A stretch of DNA of 64,000 nucleotides from Microlunatus sagamiharensis (GTDB lineage Bacteria > Actinomycetota > Actinomycetes > Propionibacteriales > Propionibacteriaceae), in contig NZ_LT629799.1 of assembly GCF_900105785.1 (NCBI RefSeq), forward strand, positions 868,001-932,000, given 5' to 3'. Both the position numbers and the translations under genes were made by a program. This document shows positions 26,896 through 40,815 of this stretch, piece by piece. Positions within the stretch are counted from its first letter, which is position 1. The number at the start of each line of letters is the position of its first letter. The notes under the pieces were generated by a model. That model saw only the letters and a list, made by a program, of their open reading frames with translations, ran no database searches and was not told where the DNA came from.

Positions 26896-27152
26896 CGTCC
26901 CGCCTCTCTGATGGCCCCGTGCGTCGGGGACCCGGGCGCCCTGAGACCTGGGTCCGTCCGTCGGACCGGACGTGGCGGGCGGCCTGCTCGAAAATTAGCG
27001 TCGAGGCCGTTGCGCGACCGGATGTGTGAAGAACCTTCCCGGACTCCTCCCGTCGCGAAGACCAGAACCACGAGGGAGCCGTCGGGGGGGCCGCCACGGT
27101 CGGAGGACCGGCCGGAGATCGCCACGCACGACCGGCACCGACGTACGCTCGT
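26896..27152. promoter_or_regulatory. Junction region between dioxygenase gene and dxr remnant
   Basis: This 257-bp stretch has no recognised gene. AAAATTAGCGT at 26991-27001 is a local AT-rich island. On the minus strand it contains TAATTT, a possible -10 for the dioxygenase gene; on the plus strand it contains TAGCGT. A second plus-strand TANNNT box, TACGCT, lies at 27144-27149 and could drive rseP across the remnant. GGTCCG/CGGACC (26950-26966) form a short inverted repeat. Confidence 0.4.
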
Positions 27153-27262
27153 CGTCGGTCAGCAGCGCCGACCTCACCCTCGAGGCGGTGCTGGCGGCCG
27201 ACGCCTGGGCGCGCTCGCGCGCCGCGGCCCTGGTGGACCAGCCGGTGGAGCAGCAGACGTAG
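27153..27262 (+). pseudogene. dxr': Remnant of a second dxr 3' end
   Basis: In the frame ending with TAG at 27260-27262 the sequence reads [24 protein letters not shown] and then AALVDQPVEQQT. This matches the C-terminus of the intact dxr ([24 protein letters not shown]) at nearly every position, with roughly 80 percent nucleotide identity by eye. No further dxr homology is visible upstream. The stop codon is followed immediately by AGGAGG, the RBS of rseP, so this fragment keeps the native dxr-rseP junction. It is therefore probably the tail of the original dxr, left after the rest was replaced or displaced. Confidence 0.8.
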
Positions 27263-27275
27263 GAGGAGCGCAGCG

Positions 27276-28574
27276 GTGGACCTGGTGATCTACGTCCTGG
27301 GGGCCGTCGTCTTCTTCGCCCTCGTGATGGCCTCGATCGGCCTGCACGAGATCGGGCACCTGGTGCCGGGCAAGCTCTTCGGGGTCAAGACGACGCAGTA
27401 CTTCGTCGGCTTCGGCAGGACGCTGTGGTCGACGCGTCGCGGCGAGACCGAGTACGGCGTCAAGGCCGTCCCGCTCGGCGGCTACGTGCGGTTCGTCGGG
27501 ATGTACCCGCCGGACAAGGCGCACCCGGACCAGGTCCGCAGGACGCGGACGGGGCTCTTCCAGACGATGACCGACCAGGCCCGTGCCGCGGAGTGGGAGG
27601 ACATCCGGCCCGAGGACGACGGCCGGCTGTTCTACCAGAAGCGCGGCTGGCAGAAGGTGATCATCATGGCCGGGGGGCCGATGATGAACATCCTGCTCGC
27701 CTTCGGCCTGCTGCTCGGCGTGACCGCGACCTACGGGGTCAACCGGCCGCAGCTGACCGTGGCCGAGGTGCAGGAGTGCATCGTCCCCGGCGACGCCACC
27801 GACACGTCCTGCGCGGGCAAGGCGCCGACGCCCGCGGCGCAGATGGGGCTGCAGCCGGGGGACCGCGTGGTGGCCTTCAACGGCCGTCCCGTCGACTCCT
27901 GGGCCGACGTCTCCACGCTCATCCGCGGCAACCTCGACCGACCCGCGCAGCTGACCGTCGAGCGTGGCGGGCAGCGCGTGGTCCTGCCCAGCGTGAACAC
28001 CGTGGTGCAGGGCGTCCCGGACGCGCTCGACCCCTCCAAGCGGGTGGCCGCCGGGTTCCTCGGCGTCGTCCCCACGGTCGAGCGCGTGCGTGGCGGGCCG
28101 GTGGCGGTCGTCCAGGACATGTGGACCATGACCGAGCAGACCGCCGTCGCGCTCGTGCACTTCCCGGCCAAGGTCTTCTACACCGGCTACAACCTGGTCA
28201 CCGGCAAGCCGCGCGACCTGTACGGGCCGATGAGCATCCTCGGCGCCAGCCGGGCGGCGGGGGAGATCGCCTCGACCAACCAGATCGGCACCGCCGACAA
28301 GGCCGCGGCCCTGTTCTCGGTGCTCGGCTCGGTCAACCTGTTCGTGGCCCTGTTCAACTTCGTCCCGCTGCTGCCGCTGGACGGCGGGCACATCGCCGGG
28401 GCCCTCTGGGAGGCCGTGCGCCGGCGCCTGGCCGCCCTGTTCAAGCGACCCGACCCGGGTTACGTCGACACGGCCAAGCTGCTGCCCGTCGCGTACGTCG
28501 TCGGCCTGCTGATCGCGGTCTCCGGCTTCGTGCTGATCCTCGCCGACGTGATCGACCCGATCCGGCTGTTCTGA
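27276..28574 (+). CDS. rseP: RIP-type site-2 metalloprotease (RseP/Rip1)
   Basis: A 432-residue membrane metalloprotease that cleaves anti-sigma factors within the membrane. The first helix contains HEIGH (His24, Glu25, His28; zinc ligands and catalytic Glu). A PDZ domain follows around residues 160-250 (AAQMGLQPGDRVVAFNGRPV). The third zinc-ligand motif is FNFVPLLPLDGGH near residue 370. A last helix closes the protein. The GTG start has AGGAGG upstream, overlapping the stop of the dxr remnant. Since the intact dxr is now 1.25 kb away behind an antisense gene, rseP probably needs its own promoter, perhaps TACGCT at 27144. Confidence 0.95.
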   Translation: MDLVIYVLGAVVFFALVMASIGLHEIGHLVPGKLFGVKTTQYFVGFGRTLWSTRRGETEYGVKAVPLGGYVRFVGMYPPDKAHPDQVRRTRTGLFQTMTDQARAAEWEDIRPEDDGRLFYQKRGWQKVIIMAGGPMMNILLAFGLLLGVTATYGVNRPQLTVAEVQECIVPGDATDTSCAGKAPTPAAQMGLQPGDRVVAFNGRPVDSWADVSTLIRGNLDRPAQLTVERGGQRVVLPSVNTVVQGVPDALDPSKRVAAGFLGVVPTVERVRGGPVAVVQDMWTMTEQTAVALVHFPAKVFYTGYNLVTGKPRDLYGPMSILGASRAAGEIASTNQIGTADKAAALFSVLGSVNLFVALFNFVPLLPLDGGHIAGALWEAVRRRLAALFKRPDPGYVDTAKLLPVAYVVGLLIAVSGFVLILADVIDPIRLF

Positions 28575-28609
28575 GCCGCGCCCGGGCGCCTGCCCGCCAC
28601 CCGCGCGAC

Positions 28610-28615
28610 TACGCT
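28610..28615 (+). promoter_or_regulatory. -10 box (TACGCT) for ispG
   Basis: TACGCT fits TANNNT and ends 10 nt before the ispG ATG. This predicts a leader of about 3 nt or none. Confidence 0.45.
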
Positions 28616-28625
28616 GGACCACGCC

Positions 28626-29798
28626 ATGACCACCGTGAACCTGGGCCTGCCCGCCCTCCCCCCGCCCGTGCTCGCCCCGCGCCGCAAGACGCGCAAGATC
28701 AAGGTGGGCAAGGTGGACGTGGGCGGCGACGCCCCGATCAGCGTGCAGTCGATGACCACCACGCTGACCTCGAACATCAACGCCACGCTCCAGCAGATCG
28801 CCGAGCTCACCGCGACCGGCTGCGACATCGTGCGCGTCGCCGTGCCGAGCCAGGACGACGCGGACGCGCTGCCGGCCATCGCGGCCAAGTCGCAGATCCC
28901 CGTGATCGCCGACATCCACTTCCAGCCCAAGTACGTCTACGCGGCCATCGACGCGGGCTGCGCGGCCGTCCGGGTCAACCCGGGCAACATCCGCGCCTTC
29001 GACGACCAGGTCAAGCAGATCGCGGCCGCTGCGAAGGACCGGGGCACCTCGATCCGCATCGGCGTGAACGCGGGCTCGCTCGACAAGCGGCTGATGGCCA
29101 AGTACGGCAAGGCCACGCCCGAGGCGCTCGTGGAGTCGGCGCTGTGGGAGGCGAGCCTGTTCGAGGAGCACGACTTCCGCGACTTCAAGATCAGCGTCAA
29201 GCACAACGACCCGGTCGTGATGGTGCGCGCGTACGAGCTGCTCAGCGAGGCGTGCGACTACCCGCTGCACCTCGGCGTGACCGAGGCGGGGCCGGCCTTC
29301 CAGGGCACGATCAAGTCCTCCGTCGCTTTCGGGGCGCTGCTGAGCAAGGGCATCGGCGACACGATCCGCGTCTCGCTCTCGGCCCCGCCGGTCGAGGAGG
29401 TCAAGGTCGGCCTGCAGATCCTGCAGTCGCTGAACCTGCGCCCCCGCAAGCTCGAGATCGTCTCCTGCCCCTCGTGCGGGCGCGCCCAGGTCGACGTCTA
29501 CACCCTCGCCGAGAAGGTCACCGCCGGGCTCGAGGGCATGACGGTCCCGCTGCGCGTCGCCGTCATGGGCTGCGTCGTCAACGGTCCGGGCGAGGCCCGC
29601 GAGGCCGACCTCGGCGTGGCGTCGGGCAACGGCAAGGGCCAGATCTTCGTGCGCGGCGAGGTGATCAAGACGGTGCCGGAGGCCGACATCGTCGAGACCC
29701 TCATCGAGGAGGCCATGCGCCTGGCCGGCGAGATGCCGGCCGGCGAGAGCGGGGCCCCCGAGGTCTCCGTCGCGGGCAGCGCCCCGGTCGGCGTCTGA
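28626..29798 (+). CDS. ispG: 4-hydroxy-3-methylbut-2-en-1-yl diphosphate synthase (flavodoxin/ferredoxin type)
   Basis: A 390-residue iron-sulfur enzyme of the MEP pathway that converts MEcPP to HMBPP. The N-terminal TIM-barrel part has [15 protein letters not shown] and RVNPGNI. The C-terminal part binds a 4Fe-4S cluster through Cys281 and Cys284 (SCPSCGR) and Cys316 ([10 protein letters not shown]), with the Glu of NGPGE as fourth ligand. The length is normal for the two-domain bacterial form. It acts in the same pathway as dxr, two genes upstream, and is followed 28 bp later by a GNAT gene, the usual actinobacterial order. Confidence 0.97.
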   Translation: MTTVNLGLPALPPPVLAPRRKTRKIKVGKVDVGGDAPISVQSMTTTLTSNINATLQQIAELTATGCDIVRVAVPSQDDADALPAIAAKSQIPVIADIHFQPKYVYAAIDAGCAAVRVNPGNIRAFDDQVKQIAAAAKDRGTSIRIGVNAGSLDKRLMAKYGKATPEALVESALWEASLFEEHDFRDFKISVKHNDPVVMVRAYELLSEACDYPLHLGVTEAGPAFQGTIKSSVAFGALLSKGIGDTIRVSLSAPPVEEVKVGLQILQSLNLRPRKLEIVSCPSCGRAQVDVYTLAEKVTAGLEGMTVPLRVAVMGCVVNGPGEAREADLGVASGNGKGQIFVRGEVIKTVPEADIVETLIEEAMRLAGEMPAGESGAPEVSVAGSAPVGV

Positions 29799-29826
29799 GC
29801 GTCCGGGTCCCGGGTAGGAGGACACG

Positions 29827-32210
<2,384 letters not shown>

Positions 32211-32243
32211 GCCGGGTCGCGGACGAAGCGATCGGAGACCGTT

Positions 32244-32257
32244 TGGGACCGTTCCCG
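32244..32257. promoter_or_regulatory. CebR/CelR-like LacI-family operator
   Basis: TGGGACCGTTCCCG matches the 14-bp cellulose-gene operator TGGGAGCGCTCCCA, known for CebR in Streptomyces and CelR in Thermobifida, at 11 of 14 positions and keeps the TGGGA/TCCC half-sites. It lies 102 bp upstream of the GH6 cellulase start. Cellobiose-responsive repression is inferred. Confidence 0.5.
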
Positions 32258-32358
32258 CAGGGCTGACGAGGGTTCAGACAGGCAGCGCCCCAGGCTCGGA
32301 GGAGCCCGGAGGCGCCGGACCGCACCGAGGCGGCCCAGCCTCGGAGGTCTGGAGCACC

Positions 32359-33699
32359 ATGAGCCATCGGATCCTGAGCCGGGGGGCCGCCGTGCTGGCG
32401 GGTGCCGCCCTGCTCGCCGTCGCGTCCGCGGGCGTGACGCCCGCCCTGGCGGTGACAGCGAGCCCGCTGCCCGGCCGCACGCACCTCTACGTCCCACCCG
32501 CGCCCGACGGCGCGAAGGACCAGATCCAGCGGCTGAGGGCGAACGGCCGCGACCGCGCCGCCGCGCTGATCAAGGCCGAGACCCGCACACCCCAGGCGGT
32601 CTGGTTCACCGACGGCACGCCCGCGGAGGTTCGCCGAGCGGTCCGGGCCGCCAGCACGCGGGCGCAGGAGAGCCGGACCGTGCCGACCTTCGTCGTCTAC
32701 AACGTCGCTGGCCGCGACTGCTCGCAGTACTCCTCGGGCGGGGCGGGCTCCGACGCTGCGTACCGCGCCTGGATCGACGGCTTCGCCCAGGGGTTGATCC
32801 CGCGGCAGAAGGTGGTCGTCGTCGTCGAGCCCGACGGCCTCACGAACCTGCCCGCCGACTGCCCCGCGGCCTACCCGGGCCAGGACGCCGGCGCCTTCCC
32901 GAACCCGGCGCCCGGCAGCCTGACCGCCGGGCGCATCGCCGACATCGCCTACGCGGGCCGGACGATCCAGCAGGCCGACCGCAAGGCGCTCGTCTACCTC
33001 GACTCGGGCCACAGCGCCTGGAAGAGCGTGGCCGACGCGACCGCCCGCCTCAGTGCGGCGGGGGTCCGGGACGTGCAGGGCTTCTCGCTCAACGTGTCGA
33101 ACTACCAGTTCACGCCGAACCTGTCGGCGTACGGCACCTGGATCTCCAGCTGCCTCGCGCTGCACCCCGACGCGGCCACGACGACCCCGACCGACTGCGG
33201 GGACCAGTACTACAGCGGGGGACCGGCCAACGGGGACGTCGGCGTCGCGCTCGACCCGCAGCAGGTATGGAGCGCGACCGCGACCGACCCGACGGCGAAC
33301 ACCGCGGGGATCGACTCGCGCTACGCCGCCGAGCTCGCCGCGGTGAAGGTGAAGCCGAAGGCGCACTTCGTCGTCGACACCAGCCGCAACGGTCGCGGCC
33401 CGTGGGTGCCGGCCGCCGGGACGAGCTATCCCGACCCGCAGGTCTGGTGCAACCCGCCCGGGCGCGGCCTCGGCGAGCGACCGAAGACGCACCCGGCCAA
33501 GGCCTACCCGCAGCTCGACGCCTACCTGTGGATCAAGACCCCGGGACAGTCCGACGGGCAGTGCAACCGTGGCGTCGCCGGCTCCACGACCGACCCGGAG
33601 TGGGGCGGGCGGACCGATCCGGCCGCCGGGGTGTGGTTCGGGCGGCAGGCCCTCCAGCTCGCACGGCTCGCCGAGCCGGAGCTGCTGCCCCGGCGGTAG
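32359..33699 (+). CDS. Secreted glycoside hydrolase family 6 (endoglucanase/cellobiohydrolase)
   Basis: A protein of 446 residues with a signal peptide of about 31 residues (SRGAAVLAGAALLAVASAG...ALA). GH6 blocks are clear: PTFVVYNVAGRDCSQYSSGG (with a catalytic-region Asp), VVVVEPDGL, VYLDSGHSAW, GFSLNVSNYQ, HFVVDTSRNGRGPW and YLWIKTPGQSDGQC. GH6 enzymes cleave beta-1,4-glucan with inversion. No cellulose-binding module is attached. ATG 32359 follows GGAGGTCTGGAG. A CebR-like operator lies upstream and a strong terminator downstream. The gene appears monocistronic. Confidence 0.9.
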   Translation: MSHRILSRGAAVLAGAALLAVASAGVTPALAVTASPLPGRTHLYVPPAPDGAKDQIQRLRANGRDRAAALIKAETRTPQAVWFTDGTPAEVRRAVRAASTRAQESRTVPTFVVYNVAGRDCSQYSSGGAGSDAAYRAWIDGFAQGLIPRQKVVVVVEPDGLTNLPADCPAAYPGQDAGAFPNPAPGSLTAGRIADIAYAGRTIQQADRKALVYLDSGHSAWKSVADATARLSAAGVRDVQGFSLNVSNYQFTPNLSAYGTWISSCLALHPDAATTTPTDCGDQYYSGGPANGDVGVALDPQQVWSATATDPTANTAGIDSRYAAELAAVKVKPKAHFVVDTSRNGRGPWVPAAGTSYPDPQVWCNPPGRGLGERPKTHPAKAYPQLDAYLWIKTPGQSDGQCNRGVAGSTTDPEWGGRTDPAAGVWFGRQALQLARLAEPELLPRR

Positions 33700-33722
33700 C
33701 GGCTGGTCCACGAACCGTCGAC

Positions 33723-33771
33723 CGGTAGGTTGCCGCGCTCCGCCTCGCGTGTCGGGCGCGGCAACCTACCG
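33723..33771. terminator. Strong bidirectional hairpin terminator
   Basis: CGGTAGGTTGCCGCGC (33723-33738) pairs perfectly over 16 bp with GCGCGGCAACCTACCG (33756-33771) around a 17-nt loop. It lies between convergent GH6 and hydrolase genes and overlaps the hydrolase stop codon. Confidence 0.8.
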
Positions 33772-34731
33772 CTCGTGGGGCTGGTCGGTCACGCGGGCGA
33801 CGAAGTCGGTGATCTCCCGCTCGGCCTCCGCCCGGGTCGTCGGCTCGTTGTGGACCTCGTGCCGTACGCCGGTGAAGACGCGGGTGCGCACGTCGGCATG
33901 GCCGGAGCGCACCAGGCGGTTGGCCACGTGGTAGGCGCCCTCGCCGTAGTTGGTGACCGGGTCCTGGTCGCCGGCCAGGACCAGCACGGGCAGGTCGGCG
34001 GGGACGTGGGCGTACCAGTCGTCGCCGTTGACCTGGTCGTAGAGGTCGACGAACCCCTGCAGGAACCGCGCGCTCAGCGGGGCGCCGAAGTTGTTGAAGG
34101 GGTCGCGGGCGTGGTCGGCGACCACGTCGGCGTCGAGCGCCACCCACGCCGTCGGGCCGGCGCCGGGCCCGTAGCGGTCGAGGAACCCGTCGAACAGCTG
34201 GCCCACGAGCTCCGCCGGCGCCGGGTCGGCGGCGTGGTCGCCCGTCGCCAGCGCGGCGAGCGCGGGTCGGTCGAGCACCTGCTCCATGCCGTGCATCTGC
34301 GCGGCGATGCCGCCGAGCACCAGGCCAGAGAGCCGCGCCTCGGGGTCCGTGGCCACGGCGCGGGCGATCATCGAGCCCCAGCTGTGGCCGTAGACGACCC
34401 ACGGCAGCAGCGAACCGTCACCCAGCAGCGCCCGGGCCTTGGCCTGGAGCGTGAGCTCGTCGGCCACCACGACCCGGGCCGCGTCGTCGCCCGCGTCGGC
34501 CCACACGCCCGACTCCATCGCCGTACGGCCGTGCCCGGCGTGGTCGCCCGCGACCACGACGACCCCGGCGTCGAGGAGCGTCGTCACCAGGTGCAGGTAG
34601 CGGCGCGAGTGCTCGCCGAGCCCGTGCACGACCTGCACGACCGCGGTCGCCGGGACGACGGGCTCGTAGACCCACGCCTGGACGGTGTCGCGGCCGTTGG
34701 CCGAGGTGAACGAGATCTCCTGCAGGGTCAC
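33766..34731 (-). CDS. Alpha/beta hydrolase, monoacylglycerol-lipase-like
   Basis: A 321-residue serine hydrolase. VVQVVHGLGEHSRRY holds the oxyanion-hole HG. VVYGHSWGSMIAR is the nucleophile elbow (Ser of GHSWG), LVLAGDQDPVTNYGEG carries the acid, and VRHEVHNE the catalytic His. GEHSxRY is typical of the Hydrolase_4/monoglyceride lipase group (PF12146), so lysophospholipid or monoacylglycerol hydrolysis is likely. There is no signal peptide. GTG 34729-34731 has GGGGAGAGG upstream. It is convergent with the GH6 gene. Confidence 0.85.
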   Translation of the reverse strand: MTLQEISFTSANGRDTVQAWVYEPVVPATAVVQVVHGLGEHSRRYLHLVTTLLDAGVVVVAGDHAGHGRTAMESGVWADAGDDAARVVVADELTLQAKARALLGDGSLLPWVVYGHSWGSMIARAVATDPEARLSGLVLGGIAAQMHGMEQVLDRPALAALATGDHAADPAPAELVGQLFDGFLDRYGPGAGPTAWVALDADVVADHARDPFNNFGAPLSARFLQGFVDLYDQVNGDDWYAHVPADLPVLVLAGDQDPVTNYGEGAYHVANRLVRSGHADVRTRVFTGVRHEVHNEPTTRAEAEREITDFVARVTDQPHER

Positions 34732-34849
34732 GCGGACCGCCTCTCCCCGGCGTCCTCGCCGGTGCCTGCTGCTGGTGCCTGCTGCTGGTGCGCGTGCTGA
34801 CGCTAGCGCCACCCCCTGACAGAGTGCCCAGGGTGAGCCGGGAGGCGTG

Positions 34850-36097
34850 GTGACCGCGGAGACCGACGGGCCCCTGGCGCCCGGCTTCCGGCGCTTCTGG
34901 TGGGGCGAGGCGGTCTCGGGCTTCGGCAGCGCCGTCACCGGCCTGGCCCTGCAGACCCTCGTCGTCGTCACACTCGGCGGCACGGCCGTGCGGGTCGGCT
35001 GGCTCAACGCCGCGACGTGGCTGCCCTACCTCGTGCTCGGCCTCGTCGTCGGCGCCCTCGTCGACCGGGTCCGTCGCCGCCCCGTCATGGTCGTCACCGA
35101 CGTGCTGCGCGCCGGCCTCCTGGCGGTGGTCCCGCTCGCGCACCTCGCCGGGGTCCTGACCCTCCCGCTCCTGCTCGGGGTCGTGCTCGCCTTCGGGACG
35201 GCGTCGTTGGTCAACGACGCCGCGTCGCAGTCCTTCGTCCCGCGGCTCGTGCCCCGCGCCGCCCTTCAGCGCGCCCACGCCCGCCTCGACGGGGCCGCGG
35301 CGCTGGCCCAGACCGCCGGCCCCGCGGTCGCCGGCCTGCTCGTCCGGCTCGTCGGCGCCCCGCTCGCGGTCCTCGTGGACGCGGCCTCGTACCTGTTCTC
35401 GGCCGTCGTCGTGGCGACCCTGCGTCACGTCGACGAGCCGCCCCGCTACTCAGGCGACCGGCTGACCGCCCGGGTGCTGGGGCGCGAGGTGGCCGACGGC
35501 GTGCGCTGGGTCTACGGCCACTCCGGCCTGGCCCGGCTGGCCGTGGCCACGCACGTCTGGTTCGCGGCGCAGTCCGTGCTGGTCGTCGTGGTCGCGCCGT
35601 ACGCCCTGCTGCGGCTCCGGCTCACCCCCCTCGAGCTGGGGCTGGCGTACGCGGTCGCCGGCGTCGGCGCACTCGTCGGGGCGGCGGTCAGCACGGCGGT
35701 CGGCCGGCGGCGCGGCACCGGGCAAGCGGTCGTCACGTCCTACCTGACCAGCGCCGTCGGGGCGCTGGTGATGACGGGCGCCCTCGCCGTGCCGGCCGGC
35801 TGGGCGGCGGCCGGCGTGCTGGCGGGCGGCCAGCTGCTGCACGGCTGGGCGATGGGCCTCAGCAACTCCCACTAGATGAGCTATCGCCAGGCGCTCACCC
35901 CCGACGCGCTGCAGGCCCGGACCAACACGACCATGCGCTCCCTCAACCGCGCCGTGGTCGTCGTCGTCTCCCCGGCGGCCGGGCTGCTCGCCGTCACAGC
36001 CGGGTACGGCTGGAGCCTGGCCCTGGCCGCCGCGGTGTTCGCGGTGTCGGGGCTGCTCCTGCTCGCGTCGCCCTTCCGGCACGCCCGCACCGGCTGA
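34850..36097 (+). pseudogene. MFS transporter interrupted by an in-frame TAG
   Basis: An EntS-like MFS exporter of the MFS_3 type (PF05977), opening FRRFWWGEAVSGFGSAVTGLALQ with about 12 expected helices. The frame reads 341 codons to TAG at 35873-35875, then continues in the same frame for 73 codons to TGA at 36095-36097. The halves join as GLSNSH-stop-MSYRQALTPDALQAR, a place where homologues carry an N-Q-x-S-x-R-Q stretch. A single change from CAG or GAG would create this TAG. The downstream ATG is codon 343, so a re-initiated C-terminal piece is possible but would be non-functional alone. Sequencing error, recent nonsense mutation or readthrough remain open. Start GTG 34850 (or 34847) follows GGGAGG. 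Confidence 0.85.
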
Positions 36098-36149
36098 GCC
36101 GCCCGGGCGGGCCGGTCGAAACGCGCTCGGGGGCGCGCACCGGCGTCGG

Positions 36150-36155
36150 TAGGGT
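36150..36155 (+). promoter_or_regulatory. -10 box (TAGGGT) of leaderless proS
   Basis: TAGGGT ends 6 nt before the GTG at 36162, and no Shine-Dalgarno sequence is present. The spacing predicts transcription starting at the start codon. Confidence 0.55.
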
Positions 36156-36161
36156 GACCCG

Positions 36162-37943
<1,782 letters not shown>

Positions 37944-37955
37944 GCGACGGGTCGC

Positions 37956-39950
<1,995 letters not shown>

Positions 39951-39974
39951 GCGACGCTCGCAATCTCGGCACTC

Positions 39975-39998
39975 GAGGGACCGCGGGCGCGGTCCCTC
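39975..39998 (-). promoter_or_regulatory. Perfect hairpin in the APC permease leader
   Basis: GAGGGACCGC and GCGGTCCCTC (39975-39984 and 39989-39998) flank a 4-base loop, 25 nt upstream of the GTG start. TCTACT at 40015-40010 on the minus strand may be the -10, which would put the hairpin inside a leader of about 50 nt. No U-tract follows, so it is not an ordinary terminator. Confidence 0.4.
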
Positions 39999-40038
39999 CA
40001 TCCGAGTAGAGCGCGACGAGGACCCCTCTTGGCGAGTC

Positions 40039-40057
40039 CTTCACGCGATTTCTACGC
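40039..40057. promoter_or_regulatory. CTTCACGC/TTCTACGC tandem motif upstream of the permease
   Basis: CTTCACGC (40039-40046) is followed about 10-11 bp later by a TTCTACGC half-site (40050-40057). It lies about 25 bp upstream of the possible -10 of the permease gene and resembles the CTTCACG repeats upstream of kdp, so one OmpR-type regulator such as KdpE may bind both. Confidence 0.35.
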
Positions 40058-40098
40058 CTCGACCACGCCGCGACGAGCCCGCCGCCGTGACCCCGCGC

Positions 40099-40815
40099 TC
40101 ACGGCTGGAAGCGGTAGCCCATCCCCGGCTCGGTGAGCAGGTGGCGCGGCCGGGCCGGGTCGGTCTCGAGCTTGCGGCGCAGCGCCTTGACGTACTGGCG
40201 CAGGTAGTGGGTCTGGTCGGTGTAGGTCGGGCCCCACACCTCGAGCAGGAGCTGGCGCTGACCGACCAGGCGGCCGGGCTGGCGCAGCAGGACCTCCAGC
40301 AGCTGCCACTCGGTGGGGGTCAGGTGCAGCTGCTCGGCCTCGGGACCCGCGAGGCGGGAGGCCTCGGCCTCGTCGTCCGCGGCCCGGCGCACCACGTGGT
40401 CGGCGAGGTCGACGGCCCAGTCGCCGATGCGGACCGGCTCGGGGGTGCTCGGCTCGCCGACCCGTCGGCTGACCGCGCGGACGCGCGCCAGCAGCTCGTC
40501 GACGTTGAAGGGCTTGGTGACGTAGTCGTCGGCGCCCGCGTCGAGGGCCTCGACCTTGGCCCGGCTGTCGAGCCGGCCGGAGAGGATGAGGATCGGCATC
40601 GGGGTCCAGGACCGCAGGCTGCGGACCACCTCGACGCCGTCGAGGTCGGGCAGGCCGAGGTCGAGCACGACGAGGTCGGGACGGCTGTCGTGCGCGACCT
40701 GCAGCGCCGCGCGACCCGAGCCGGCCGTGACGACGTCGTACGCGCGCGCCTGCAGGTTGATCCGCAGGGCGCGGAGGATCTGGGGCTCGTCGTCGACGAC
40801 GAGGACCTTGGTCAC
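40099..40815 (-). CDS. kdpE: Response regulator KdpE
   Basis: An OmpR/PhoB-family regulator of 238 residues. The receiver domain has VLVVDDEPQI, VVLDLGLPDLDG (phosphorylated Asp in VLDLG) and DYVTKPFNVDEL (conserved Lys). The C-terminal winged helix ends QTHYLRQYVKALRRKLE...PGMGYRFQP. It activates kdpFABC under potassium limitation in partnership with KdpD. The GTG at 40813-40815 overlaps the kdpD stop by 4 bp. A segment rich in Glu and Ala (DDEAEASRLAGPEAEQ) extends the DNA-binding domain N-terminus. Confidence 0.95.
   Translation of the reverse strand: MTKVLVVDDEPQILRALRINLQARAYDVVTAGSGRAALQVAHDSRPDLVVLDLGLPDLDGVEVVRSLRSWTPMPILILSGRLDSRAKVEALDAGADDYVTKPFNVDELLARVRAVSRRVGEPSTPEPVRIGDWAVDLADHVVRRAADDEAEASRLAGPEAEQLHLTPTEWQLLEVLLRQPGRLVGQRQLLLEVWGPTYTDQTHYLRQYVKALRRKLETDPARPRHLLTEPGMGYRFQP

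Noticed and set aside
26020-27262. Mobile element carrying the dioxygenase gene
   Set aside because: No transposase, integrase, terminal inverted repeats or exact target-site duplication is visible. The flanking dxr ends are too diverged for a recent direct repeat, so recombination between diverged alleles fits better.
39999-40001. ATG as start of the APC permease
   Set aside because: It would translate a perfect hairpin and a low-quality N-terminus; the GTG at 39948-39950 leaves a more usual leader. Not excluded outright.
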